Shown: piece after piece, positions 9,165 to 17,692 of the stretch
Layout: each line of letters begins with the position of its first letter
Position numbering within the stretch: position 1 is the first letter of the stretch
Assembly (NCBI RefSeq): GCF_003269035.1
Contig: NZ_QLTK01000005.1
Span: forward strand, 248,001 to 312,000
Direction: 5' to 3'
DNA length: 64,000 nucleotides
From: Paraburkholderia bryophila
GTDB taxonomy: Bacteria > Pseudomonadota > Gammaproteobacteria > Burkholderiales > Burkholderiaceae
Position numbers and translations under genes: made by a program
Notes under the pieces: generated by a model
Told to the model about the DNA's origin: nothing
The model's database searches: none
What the model saw: the letters and a program-made list of their open reading frames with translations, nothing else

Positions 9165-10229
9165 ATGTCCGAACCGCTTTCCGGCGCCGCCGTTAGCCTC
9201 GCCGCACGCGCTCGCATTCCCGATATCGCGCGTGTCGCCGGGGTCTCCACCGCCACGGTGGATCGCGTGCTCAACGGTCGCGAGAACGTGCGCGCCGTGA
9301 CCGCGCAACGTGTGCTGCAGGCGGCCGCGCAACTCGGCTATCTGCTCACGTCCAACGCGCCCGCCGTCGTGCCGTCGAAGCCCATGCGGATCGCCTTTCT
9401 GCTGCCCGCCGGCACCAATCGCTACCTGCACATGCTCGGCGACTACATCGATTTCGCCCACGATCAATGGAACGCGCTCGATATGAAATGCCGCGTGCAC
9501 TATGTGGAGAGTTTCAATCCGAAGGAATTGGCCGACCGTCTGTTGCATTACGGTCAGCGCGCGGACGGCGTGGTATTCATGGCGCTCGAACATCCGCAGG
9601 TGCGCGACGCGGTGAATGCGCTCGCGGACCAGGGAGTGCCCGCCATCACGCTGATTTCCGATTTATCGAACGCGCGGCGGCTGGCTTATGTGGGCATCGA
9701 CAACCGTTCGGCCGGCCGTACCGCAGCGCTGTTGCTAGGGCGTTTCATGGGGCCGAGACCCAACGGCAAGATCGCGATGCTCGCGGGCAGTCTCAACTAT
9801 CGCGGGCACGAAGAGCGCGAGATCGGCTTTCTGCATCTGATCGAATCGACGTTTCCGCAGGTACGTGTGATCGGATTGCGCGAGGGGCACGACGATAGCG
9901 AGCGCAACTATATGCAGACGCGCAAGCTGCTGGAACAGCATCCGGATCTCGCCGGCATTTATAACAGCGGTGGCGGATCGGATGGTGTCGCGCGTGCGAT
10001 TGTCGAAGCGCGTTCTGAACAGAAGATCCTGTTCGTCGGTCATGGCTTGACGCCGGATACGCGCGCTCTGTTGATCGACGGAACGATGGACGCGCTGATC
10101 ACGCAAACGCCGCAGTCGATGGTAGGAAATTGTCTGCGGATTTTCCGCAACGTACGGGAGAAACGCGACGCGATGCACGACGTGAAGCCGGTGCAATTCA
10201 GTATCGTTCTGCGGGAGAACCTGCCCTGA
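9165..10229 (+). CDS. LacI-family transcriptional regulator
   Basis: Regulator of 354 residues, transcribed away from the TRAP/RuBisCO-like operon. The helix-turn-helix at residues 17-60 reads ARIPDIARVAGVSTATVDRV followed by the hinge helix LNGRENVRAVTAQRVLQAA. The rest is a periplasmic-binding-protein fold that senses a small sugar-like ligand (VGIDNRSAGRTAALLLG; IYNSGGGSDGVARAI). The most likely role is ligand-relieved control of the divergent operon and of itself through the inverted repeats on either side of the shared control region. The start has only a weak ribosome-binding site. Confidence 0.92.
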   Translation: MSEPLSGAAVSLAARARIPDIARVAGVSTATVDRVLNGRENVRAVTAQRVLQAAAQLGYLLTSNAPAVVPSKPMRIAFLLPAGTNRYLHMLGDYIDFAHDQWNALDMKCRVHYVESFNPKELADRLLHYGQRADGVVFMALEHPQVRDAVNALADQGVPAITLISDLSNARRLAYVGIDNRSAGRTAALLLGRFMGPRPNGKIAMLAGSLNYRGHEEREIGFLHLIESTFPQVRVIGLREGHDDSERNYMQTRKLLEQHPDLAGIYNSGGGSDGVARAIVEARSEQKILFVGHGLTPDTRALLIDGTMDALITQTPQSMVGNCLRIFRNVREKRDAMHDVKPVQFSIVLRENLP

Positions 10230-10353
10230 GGGGAACGGGGCAACGCGGCGCAGGCATGGCCGCCTTCGTCAAATGCCTCGCTGTACGAGGTCAGGCACGC
10301 GGGATGCTGAGACAACTTCGTATTCAAACTTCGATACGAAAGGAGATCACATC

Positions 10354-10428
10354 ATGCCTTATCTTCTCGGCTGGCTTCTCGGTGTCCCGCTGATCGTACT
10401 GGTCATCCTGTACCTGATTTTTCACTGA
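10354..10428 (+). CDS. 24-residue hydrophobic peptide, putative single-pass membrane microprotein
   Basis: Short frame reading MPYLLGWLLGVPLIVLVILY plus a short tail ending in His. It has a very good ribosome-binding site (AAAGGAGAT, 7 bases before ATG) and a strong terminator 40 bases after its stop, so it looks like a complete small transcription unit. One transmembrane helix is evident. Function is unknown. It is too short for default gene finders. Confidence 0.6.
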   Translation: MPYLLGWLLGVPLIVLVILYLIFH

Positions 10429-10469
10429 TACCCCGCAGTATGGGCTCAGCGCCATCGCGCTGACACCTG

Positions 10470-10503
10470 AAAGGCGACGTCCGCAATGTGCGGCGTCGCC
10501 TTT
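10470..10503 (+). terminator. rho-independent-like hairpin
   Basis: AAAGGCGACG(T)CCGCA pairs with TGCGG-CGTCGCCTTT: about 15 base pairs with a single bulged T and a tiny loop. The stem is strong but the following T-run is short (TTTCG). It closes the microprotein unit. Confidence 0.65.
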
Positions 10504-10949
10504 CGCGCATGCGGTATGCGCTCAGCGCACCGCCGCCATCAACGTGCCCATCCCGGCATGAGCTTACATGCGTCGCCAACAGGCGCGCCGTACCGTTTAT
10601 CGCGGTCGATCGACCCGATGGTGGACAAAAGCAGAGGCCGGCAGGCATTCGGTTAGGAACATGCGTCCATGCCCGGCGAGCGCGCCTTCCAGCGCGGTTG
10701 ACGCCGGAATTCGCCCGCGTGCCGCCTTCTTGCTGTGAAGGCAGCGAGACACCGCATGACAGCTTGTGGCTGAACGAGGCCACGGGCGCGAAGCCTGTGG
10801 TCCGGGCGGTTGTCCCGGGCATGAATGCACCCTGAAAATATACCCGGAGGCAGGCTGGATAGGCTTCTTAAAGGAGCACGCTGGCCGCGCGATGTCGGGA
10901 CGATATTCCGCTACAATACAATTTCTAGGAACATTATTTCGGAAAACCT
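10504..10949. other. non-coding stretch without a supported gene
   Basis: About 450 bases lie between the terminator and the Lrp-type gene. Open frames cross it on both strands but have no ribosome-binding site and an Arg/Pro/Ser-rich composition typical of shadow frames. TACAAT at 10912-10917 could be a -10 element for the Lrp gene. It may contain a dispersed repeat, which cannot be tested from one window. Confidence 0.4.
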
Positions 10950-11423
10950 ATGTCAACTCGAAATCGCCCACTCGACAGCCAGGATCGCAAGATCATGCGC
11001 GAATTGCAGAAAAACGCGCGTCTGAGCAATGCGGAACTGGCCGAGTTGGTCGGTATGTCGACCACCGCGTGCTGGAATCGCACGCGCCAGCTGGAAACGG
11101 AGGGCTATATCCGCGGCTACGTGGCTTTGCTCGATCAGCAGAAGCTCGGCTTCGCCGATGTGGTGTTGCTGGAGGTCACGCTCGACCGTCACGACGACGA
11201 CGCGCTCGCCCGCTTCGGCGCCGAACTCGCGACGCTGTCGGAAGTGCTCGAGGCGTATCTGGTGTCGGGCGATTACGACTACCTGGTCAAGGTGGCAGTG
11301 GACGGCACCGCGGGTTACGAGCGGTTCCTGCGCGAGAAGCTCTACAAGATTGCCGGCATCCGGCATAGCCGCTCGATGTTCGCGCTGCGCTGCATGAAAA
11401 GCATTCCGTCGATTGCGGTCTAG
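10950..11423 (+). CDS. Lrp/AsnC-family transcriptional regulator
   Basis: Full-length family member of 157 residues. The N-terminal winged helix-turn-helix is LDSQDRKIMRELQKNARLSN then AELAELVGMSTTACWNRTRQ; the C-terminal RAM ligand domain contains YLVSGDYDYLVKV. Such proteins form octamers and usually answer to an amino acid. It lies head-to-head with no gene on its left and converges on the MFS gene at 11558-12808, so its target cannot be assigned from context. Confidence 0.92.
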   Translation: MSTRNRPLDSQDRKIMRELQKNARLSNAELAELVGMSTTACWNRTRQLETEGYIRGYVALLDQQKLGFADVVLLEVTLDRHDDDALARFGAELATLSEVLEAYLVSGDYDYLVKVAVDGTAGYERFLREKLYKIAGIRHSRSMFALRCMKSIPSIAV

Positions 11424-11557
11424 CGGGCCGCCGGGTTAGATCTTTACGCAAACTGCCTGGACCGCGCGCGCTGCACGCACGCGACGTGCGGCTCCGCCAT
11501 CGCCACGATGATTCGCTACGGACTCGAAAATGGCGCGCTTCGCGATGACCATGACGC

Positions 11558-12808
11558 TCAGCCGATAGCGCTACGCAACGGCTTCTGACATGCGGCCAGC
11601 ACCGCGCCGCCTGCAAGCAGCAGCGCGGAATAGACCAGCCCGCGCGCGAGACCGGCGCCGTCCGAGACCCAGCCGATCATCGTCGGCCCCACGATCTGGC
11701 CGAACGCGAAGACGATCGTGAAAGCGCTGATGCCTTTGGCCCAGTGGCTCGCGGGCAGATTGTGGCGCACGAACGCGGTGGTCGATGCGACCGCCGACAG
11801 AAACGTCGCGCCGAACAGCACGCCGGACACGAAGGCCACCCACGGTTGCGTGAACAGCGCCGGCAGCAGCGTCGCGATGGCGAGCAGCGCGTTGAGCACC
11901 GCGAGCGCCTGACCGCCGCGCATACGGTCGAGCAGGCCGGCCCACACGCGCGCCGACATCACCGTCGCCACGCCGAGCAGCAGATAAAAGCCGGTGACGA
12001 CCACCGCGCTCATGCCGGCATTGCGCAGCAGCGCCACGATGAACGTCATATAGCCGATATAGCCGACGCCGAACAGTCCGTAGCCCGCCAATGCGAGGCT
12101 GAACCGCGGCCAGCGCGGCGCCTCGGTGCTGGCGGTTGCGCGCGCCGCCGCCGTCGCCGCATGCACGTTGGGATGCACCCGTTCGATCTTGCGCGCCGCC
12201 TGAATCGCCACGGCGGCGAACGCCGCGCACGCGAGGGCCAACGCGAACCACGCGAACTGCCAGCCATGCGCGGTGTTGACGATCGTCAGCGGCACCAGCA
12301 CCGACGCCACCACGATTCCCCATCCCGTGCCGCCGTAGTACAGACCGAGCACGAGGCCGGCGTCGTGCGGTCTTGCCGACGCCAGGCGCGCCGCCAGCAC
12401 ACCGCCACTGATAAAAATCGCCGCGCTGGCCACGCCGGTGATCACTCGCAACGCCAGCAGCGAATGCGTGTCCGAGAGCAGGCCGCTGACGGCCATGAGC
12501 AGCGTGGTGGCCGCGCACCCGACGCCGAACAGGACACCCGACGACCAGCGGCGCGCGAGTGGCGGGAACGTCAGCGCGCCGAGCAGGTAGCCCAATGCGT
12601 TGGCGGTGTTCATCGCACCGGCCTGCGCGAAGCTCCAGCCGAGGTCGAGTTTCATTGACGGCAGTAGCAGCGCGTACGCAAAGCGGGCAAGTCCCAACGC
12701 GATCGCGCTGCCTAGCGAGAGCGCGGCGGCCAGCAGCAGGGTCGGGAGACGGTGCGCCGCTTGGGTAGCCGTGGCAGCCACGGCGGCGTCGAGTGATTTT
12801 GTCGGCAT
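11558..12808 (-). CDS. MFS transporter, YbfB/YjiJ family
   Basis: Membrane transporter of 416 residues with about twelve predicted helices. ALGLARFAYALLLPSMKLDLGWSFAQAG near residues 38-65 and NTANALGYLLGAL are the hallmark N-terminal stretch of the YbfB/YjiJ group. The family has no well-defined substrate. No ribosome-binding site is obvious at the chosen ATG. It is divergent from the nitroreductase gene, with the Fur-like palindrome about 210 bases from its start. Confidence 0.88.
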   Translation of the reverse strand: MPTKSLDAAVAATATQAAHRLPTLLLAAALSLGSAIALGLARFAYALLLPSMKLDLGWSFAQAGAMNTANALGYLLGALTFPPLARRWSSGVLFGVGCAATTLLMAVSGLLSDTHSLLALRVITGVASAAIFISGGVLAARLASARPHDAGLVLGLYYGGTGWGIVVASVLVPLTIVNTAHGWQFAWFALALACAAFAAVAIQAARKIERVHPNVHAATAAARATASTEAPRWPRFSLALAGYGLFGVGYIGYMTFIVALLRNAGMSAVVVTGFYLLLGVATVMSARVWAGLLDRMRGGQALAVLNALLAIATLLPALFTQPWVAFVSGVLFGATFLSAVASTTAFVRHNLPASHWAKGISAFTIVFAFGQIVGPTMIGWVSDGAGLARGLVYSALLLAGGAVLAACQKPLRSAIG

Positions 12809-13020
12809 GGGCGGGCGGATGTGGGCAAGGATGCTGTAGGCCGGGCGTGCTGCAAACGCTGATTACGGCACGCCGCCATCATATCTGGGGACGCCGGGCG
12901 GGGCTGACAGTTAGTTGCCTTTAACGAGCCAAGGCCATTCCCTTTGACGCTACGCGCACTGACGGCGCGCGTACCGGACAAGCGTGAGGTCGACAACTGT
13001 CAGGACTAACACATCCATCT

Positions 13021-13041
13021 AAATGCGAATGATTTGCATTT
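13021..13041. promoter_or_regulatory. candidate Fur box
   Basis: A near-perfect 21-base palindrome, AAATGC-GAAT-G-ATTT-GCATTT, lies 51 bases before the nitroreductase start. It resembles proteobacterial Fur sites of the AATGATAATCATT type. The AT-rich tract just after it (GAGATAATTAGCCC) may be the -10 region. Assignment is by pattern only. Confidence 0.5.
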
Positions 13042-13092
13042 ACGAGATAATTAGCCCATTATTCAGCCCATACCTTCAGTCGATTACACGCC

Positions 13093-13752
13093 ATGACCAC
13101 GCTAGACATCAGCCGCCTCGAACCCGCACCTTCCGTATCCGCGCAACCCGGCACCGCCGCCACGCCTCATGCATCGGCGGCGCTCGAGGTGTTGCTGTCG
13201 CGCCAATCGCAATGGCCGCTCACCGAACCCGGCCCCGCCGACGCCGAACTCGATCTGATCTTCGACGCCGCGATGCGCGCGCCCGATCACGGCAATCTGC
13301 GGCCCTGGCGCTTCGTCACGATTCGCGGCGAAGCACGCGGTGCGCTCGGCGACCTGCTGGTCGATCTGGCCAGCGCGCGTTCACCGGACGAACCGCGCTC
13401 CGCGCACGCGCATCGGCGGCAGAAGGCCTTTGCGGCACCGCTCGTGATCGCACTCGGGGCGGCCGTGTCGGCACATCCGAAAGTGCCGGAGATCGAGCAA
13501 CTACTGGCCGCCGGCGCGGCGACGATGAACCTGCTCAACGCGATTCACGCGCTTGGCTACGGCGGTTTCTGGGCCACCGGGCCGGACAGCTATGAAGCGC
13601 GTCTGCGCGACGCGCTGGGCTTTGCGTCGAACGAGCGTCTGCTCGGCTTTCTGTTCGTGGGCACCGCGAAAATACCCGGCGCAACGCCGGTGCGGCCGTC
13701 GCACAGCGCGCACGTGCGCGAATGGTTGCCGCCGCAACCAGTCCGAAACTAA
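13093..13752 (+). CDS. nitroreductase-family protein (YdjA-like)
   Basis: FMN-dependent NAD(P)H oxidoreductase of 219 residues. The motif APDHGNLRPWRFVTIRGEAR (about residues 60-78) is the FMN-phosphate-binding region, and AATMNLLNAIHALGYGGFW is the conserved central helix and following loop. The length and the YGGFWATGP motif fit the YdjA subgroup. The first 30 residues are a poorly conserved extension. Control by iron is suggested by the palindrome upstream. The physiological substrate is unknown. Confidence 0.87.
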   Translation: MTTLDISRLEPAPSVSAQPGTAATPHASAALEVLLSRQSQWPLTEPGPADAELDLIFDAAMRAPDHGNLRPWRFVTIRGEARGALGDLLVDLASARSPDEPRSAHAHRRQKAFAAPLVIALGAAVSAHPKVPEIEQLLAAGAATMNLLNAIHALGYGGFWATGPDSYEARLRDALGFASNERLLGFLFVGTAKIPGATPVRPSHSAHVREWLPPQPVRN

Positions 13753-13879
13753 TGCAAGCCATCGACGCGCATGTTGCGTCATCGCCCTTGCGTCGCAAGC
13801 GACAAGCGCTGGCCTGCGACGCGGCAGCCACTCAATCAGGCCGGCGCGACTCATGGACCGTGTCCATTCAGGAGCCTCG

Positions 13880-14359
13880 ATGAACTTCCGCTCTCACTAC
13901 AGCAGCCGCCCCGACCTGATCGACGATCATCCCGTCGATAACACCGACGCGCCCGAGCGTACCGTCCTCAGCGCCGTCCGCACCTGGCTGCGACCAGCCT
14001 GCGAATCGGCGCGCGGCGGCGTGCAATGGCGCGACATTCTCAGCGGTGTCGGCTTGCGACAGGACGGCATAGAACATTTCGATCTGCTGATGCGTTCGCT
14101 GATGCACGTGTCGTATCGTCCGCTCGACATGCGCTGCCGCTGTGCCAGCGACCTCGGCAAGGACGAAGCCGTCATTTTGCAGACCATCGCGTTGCTGCAA
14201 AAAACGCATAGCGGCGCCGCGTTGCGCATGTTGAGCGAGTGGCTGCCCTCGCCCGCGGTCAGCGGCGTGTTGAAGCTGATCCGCTGGTTTGCGATCGATC
14301 TGCTCGACGCCGGCATGGAACTCGACGTGCAAGCGCGTCGCGTGACCTATATGCATTGA
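13880..14359 (+). CDS. hypothetical protein, 159 residues
   Basis: Not recognised. The start is supported by AGGAG six bases before the ATG. The protein is soluble and helical looking, without a signal peptide or metal motif; the most distinctive stretch is MRSLMHVSYRPLDMRCRCAS, containing two close Cys residues. It lies 11 bases before the phosphopantetheinyl-transferase-like gene and probably forms one transcript with it, so a role around carrier-protein chemistry or its control is possible. That is only a guess from position. Confidence 0.75.
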   Translation: MNFRSHYSSRPDLIDDHPVDNTDAPERTVLSAVRTWLRPACESARGGVQWRDILSGVGLRQDGIEHFDLLMRSLMHVSYRPLDMRCRCASDLGKDEAVILQTIALLQKTHSGAALRMLSEWLPSPAVSGVLKLIRWFAIDLLDAGMELDVQARRVTYMH

Positions 14360-14370
14360 GGACGCAGCCA

Positions 14371-15189
14371 ATGTCACTGGAATTGGACCAGGCTGCGCCG
14401 GCCTCCTCGCGCGTGCGCGATAGCCGCGACGTGCGCGCGACCGAACGCGCGGCGAACCCCGCCCGAATCGTGCACGCTATCGTCACGGCCACGCCGCCCG
14501 TCTTCTCTTCTCACTCACTGACGCGCCACTATCCGCGCGGCGTCACCGTGCCGCGCGCGGGCGAATTGCATCTGTGGCGATTTCGCTGCGAATGGTTGCC
14601 GGTGCCGGTGCAGGAAGGCGACGGCTGGTTGTCGAAGAGCGAACGCGAACGCGCGCGGTTACATCCGAACGCCGCGTTGCGCAAGCGCTTTGTCAGCGCT
14701 CGCGTGGTAGTGCGCTGGATCGTCGCGAATCTGTTCGACTGCGCGCCACGCGAGGTCGATCTGCAAGACGACGGCAACGAAAAATTGCGCGCACGCCATC
14801 CTCATGACGGCCGCGGCATTACGATCGACATCGCCTACGGCGGCATCTGGATCGTGGTCGGCGTTGCGTCGGCGACGCTGGGTCTGAGCGTGGTCGTGCC
14901 GTCACCCGGCGCGCGCGCCGACGAGACGCCGGACGGCGCGCGACGGCGTGCACGTTATGGCAGCCTCTGCAATGCGCTGCGTTATGCGCCGGTGGATATC
15001 GACGTGGAACTGCTGCTGAGCCATACCGCGAGTTGCGCCTTCGACCTCGCGGAGCATGGCCGCTGGCAGGTGTTCGATCTGCCGATGGGCGGCAAGATTC
15101 GCGCGGCCGTCGCGCTCGCGCAACCGATTACGCAAGTCCATACGTTTGGTTGGCCGAAGTCGCTGGCGATCGGAGAAATCAACCCGTAG
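14371..15189 (+). CDS. degenerate 4'-phosphopantetheinyl transferase-like protein
   Basis: Protein of 272 residues. The segment WLSKSERERARLHPNAALRK followed by RFVSARVVVRWIVANLFD aligns by eye with LSEEERARARKFLHHEDTVR and FASVRAALRELLAQRLG of the Sfp-type enzyme encoded next door, so the N-terminal half is of the same fold. The magnesium motif GVDIE is replaced by GLSVVVP and the WxxKEA motif is absent, so transferase activity is unlikely. The roughly 60-residue N-terminal extension is not in Sfp. It follows the 159-residue gene and converges on the true transferase with a 21-base gap. A regulatory or scaffold role is an inference. Confidence 0.6.
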   Translation: MSLELDQAAPASSRVRDSRDVRATERAANPARIVHAIVTATPPVFSSHSLTRHYPRGVTVPRAGELHLWRFRCEWLPVPVQEGDGWLSKSERERARLHPNAALRKRFVSARVVVRWIVANLFDCAPREVDLQDDGNEKLRARHPHDGRGITIDIAYGGIWIVVGVASATLGLSVVVPSPGARADETPDGARRRARYGSLCNALRYAPVDIDVELLLSHTASCAFDLAEHGRWQVFDLPMGGKIRAAVALAQPITQVHTFGWPKSLAIGEINP

Positions 15190-15210
15190 GCGGCTGAGGT
15201 TTATCGCGCT

Positions 15211-15912
15211 CTATCGCGCGAACGGGGTCGTCGACCACGCCACGCACGCTGAATAGGCGTGCGGCGCTTCGATCCACCGTGCGGTGATTTCACGCATATT
15301 GTCCGGGATCGCATTGCGCAACGTCACGCGGTTCGCTTCGCGCGGCAGCACGCTCAAGTGCTGCAAACCACGCGAAATGCCGGCGCCCGTTGTCTTCACG
15401 AGCGCTTCCTTCGCCACCCAGGCATCGTAAAACGAAGCGGTCTGCTGACCGGCATCGCGGCCTTCGAGCCATGCCACTTCGGCGGGGTCGAGCGTCAACG
15501 CCACGATCGAACGCCAATCGAATCCATCGCGGTGCTGTTCGATATCGACGCCGACGCGCCGAAACGGCGACATGGCGATCAATCCATGCGCACCCGCATG
15601 CGAAACGTTGAAATCGAACCGATCCGAATCCGTTAGATGCGGACGGCCGTTTGCGTCCTGGGAAAAACGCACAGTGTAAGCGGGGATGCCAAGACGCTGC
15701 GCAAGCAACTCACGCAGCGCGGCGCGCACGCTCGCGAAACGCACCGTGTCCTCGTGATGAAGAAACTTGCGGGCGCGGGCTCGCTCTTCCTCGCTGAGCG
15801 ACGCGAACACGGCCGCGTCGTTCAGTGACGCATTGAAAGGGAAATCGATCCGCCACAACGAGATGTCGGACGGGCCGTCATGCGGCAAAAGAACAGGGTC
15901 GATGGAATGCAT
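15211..15912 (-). CDS. 4'-phosphopantetheinyl transferase, Sfp type
   Basis: Enzyme of 233 residues that moves the phosphopantetheine arm of CoA onto a Ser of acyl- or peptidyl-carrier proteins. The key motifs are present: FNVSHAG (CoA-binding His), RRVGVDIEQHR (magnesium Asp and Glu) and FYDAWVAKEALVKTTGAGIS (the WxxKEA motif). The start MHSIDPVL is chosen because the Sfp domain begins right after it; no strong ribosome-binding site is seen and an upstream start is possible. No polyketide or peptide synthetase is in the window, so its carrier targets lie elsewhere. Confidence 0.92.
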   Translation of the reverse strand: MHSIDPVLLPHDGPSDISLWRIDFPFNASLNDAAVFASLSEEERARARKFLHHEDTVRFASVRAALRELLAQRLGIPAYTVRFSQDANGRPHLTDSDRFDFNVSHAGAHGLIAMSPFRRVGVDIEQHRDGFDWRSIVALTLDPAEVAWLEGRDAGQQTASFYDAWVAKEALVKTTGAGISRGLQHLSVLPREANRVTLRNAIPDNMREITARWIEAPHAYSACVAWSTTPFAR

Positions 15913-16007
15913 CGCAAGGCGTCGGACGGTCTGGCTAAGGTAGAAAAGGAACCTGAAAAGAACATTCGCGACTCTACCCGATATCACGCCCGAATCCACC
16001 TCGCCTT

Positions 16008-17336
16008 TCAGATGCGCCGCATGTCCTTCGGCACGCCGAGCAACAACGCCACGCCGCTGACGAACAGCAACACGCTCAGCAGATACAGCGCGTTATCCAT
16101 ACTGCCGGTGTGCGTCTTGATCAGCCCGATCACCCACGGACTCACAATGCCGCTCGTAATGCCGATGCTGCTGATCAAAGCGATACCCGCCGCCGCAGCC
16201 GTGCCGGACAGATAACCCGACGGCACCATCCAGAAGATCGGCAACGCCGCGAAGATCAACACCGCGGCCAGCGACAGAATCGCGAGCATGGCGGGAAAGC
16301 TGCTCAGATGCAGCGTCAGCAGCGAAAGCGCTATGCCGCCGCCAATCGTGCAGACGGCAAAATGCCGGCGGCGTTCGCCGTGGCGATCCGAGTGACGCGC
16401 AATCAGAATCAATCCGACCGCACCGATTGCATTGGGAATCACGGTGTAAAGACTAATTGCCAGCACGTCGTGCACGCCGAAGTCGCGGATCATCAACGGC
16501 ATCCAGAAGTTCAGCGTCAGCGAGGCGCAGGTCAGCGAGAAGTAGATGAATGCGAACAGATAGACGCGGGGATTGCGCAACGCGTGCAGAAACGAGCGCG
16601 ACGAATGCGCGTCCGACGAAACCCGGCGGCCCTCGTCGCGTTGTGCGATCAGTTGCGCTTTTTCGTCGGCGCTCAACCAACTGGCGTGCTGCGGACCGTC
16701 CACCAGATAGAACGCGGCGAGCAGACCGAGCACGATGGCGGGCGCGCCTTCTATCGCGAACATCCATTGCCAGCCGAACAGGCCCAGCACGCCGCCCATG
16801 TCGCGCATGATCCAGCCGGACACGAGACCGCCGAGCACTCCGGCCACCGCGACGCCCGCAAAGAAGATCGACAGCACGGCCGCGCGCCGCCGCGCCGGAT
16901 ACCAATACGTCAGATACAACACGATGCCGGGAAAGAAGCCCGCTTCGAACACGCCGAGCATGAAGCGCAGCAGATAGAAGTGCGACGGCTTCGACACCAG
17001 CATCATGCCGACCGATGCCATGCCCCACAGCAGCATGATCCGCGTGAACGTGCGGCGCGCGCCGAAGCGGGCCAGAAGCATGTTGCTCGGCACTTCACAG
17101 ATCACGTAGCCGACGTAGAAAACCGCCGCGCCGAGACCGTACATGGCGTCGCTGAAGCCGAGGTCGTGCTTCATCTGCAATTGCGCGAAGCCGATGTTAA
17201 TGCGGTCGAGAAACGACACCACGTAGCAGAGAAAAAGAAACGGAATGATCCGCATCGAGACCTTGCGATATAGCAGGTCGTCGTGCGCGGCAGCGGAGGC
17301 GCCCGGCTCGAGCGCGGGGGCGAGGGATTGGCTCAT
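16008..17336 (-). CDS. MFS transporter, anion:cation symporter (ACS) family
   Basis: Permease of 442 residues with twelve predicted helices. FLDRINIGFAQLQMKHDLGF and GAAVFYVGYVICEVPSNMLL in the first 100 residues are characteristic of ACS transporters, which import organic acids such as phthalate, tartrate, 4-hydroxyphenylacetate and hexuronates. GGAGATAATCG precedes the ATG. It is the last gene of the minus-strand group with DUF2783, the FAD monooxygenase and the MBL-fold protein. A hairpin separates it from DUF2783, so it may also have its own promoter. An aromatic acid substrate is a reasonable inference. Confidence 0.9.
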   Translation of the reverse strand: MSQSLAPALEPGASAAAHDDLLYRKVSMRIIPFLFLCYVVSFLDRINIGFAQLQMKHDLGFSDAMYGLGAAVFYVGYVICEVPSNMLLARFGARRTFTRIMLLWGMASVGMMLVSKPSHFYLLRFMLGVFEAGFFPGIVLYLTYWYPARRRAAVLSIFFAGVAVAGVLGGLVSGWIMRDMGGVLGLFGWQWMFAIEGAPAIVLGLLAAFYLVDGPQHASWLSADEKAQLIAQRDEGRRVSSDAHSSRSFLHALRNPRVYLFAFIYFSLTCASLTLNFWMPLMIRDFGVHDVLAISLYTVIPNAIGAVGLILIARHSDRHGERRRHFAVCTIGGGIALSLLTLHLSSFPAMLAILSLAAVLIFAALPIFWMVPSGYLSGTAAAAGIALISSIGITSGIVSPWVIGLIKTHTGSMDNALYLLSVLLFVSGVALLLGVPKDMRRI

Positions 17337-17419
17337 CGATTATCTCCAAACGTGAGGGTCCAACGGACCCGCCGGGTCCGGCGTCTTGATGCGCCGCGTT
17401 GTCGTTGTGCAGGTGGGCA

Positions 17420-17445
17420 GCAGGCGGCGTTGCTACGCCGCCTGC
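17420..17445 (-). terminator. GC-rich hairpin between DUF2783 and the MFS gene
   Basis: GCAGGCGGCG at 17420-17429 pairs perfectly with CGCCGCCTGC at 17436-17445 around a 6-base loop, 10 bases past the DUF2783 stop. There is no T-tract, so it may attenuate or stabilise RNA, not fully terminate. Confidence 0.5.
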
Positions 17446-17455
17446 GGTTGTGCGC

Positions 17456-17692
17456 TCAAGCCGCGAGCGAATGCGCCTGGGTGTCTCGCGTTGAAGCGTC
17501 GATTACCCCAACGCGCGCATGCTGGATGGCTTCGAGCAGCGTCGCGTGATCGCCGATATGGTTGGCGAGCAGCAGGATCAATTGCGCATTGGCCGACTGG
17601 CTTTGCGCCTCGTCGAGATCGCGATGCATGTCGATCAGTGCCTCGTAAAAATCGTCGGGGCGCGTGAGATTCGGTTGCGTATTCAGTGTCAT
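17456..17692 (-). CDS. DUF2783 domain protein
   Basis: Small protein of 78 residues; the core DDFYEALIDMHRDLDEAQSQ with SANAQLILLLANHIGD is the DUF2783 pattern. The family is typically encoded next to flavin monooxygenases, as here, where it follows the FAD hydroxylase gene by 89 bases. GGAGACAGAC precedes the ATG. Function is unknown; an accessory role for the monooxygenase is likely from repeated association. Confidence 0.85.
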   Translation of the reverse strand: MTLNTQPNLTRPDDFYEALIDMHRDLDEAQSQSANAQLILLLANHIGDHATLLEAIQHARVGVIDASTRDTQAHSLAA

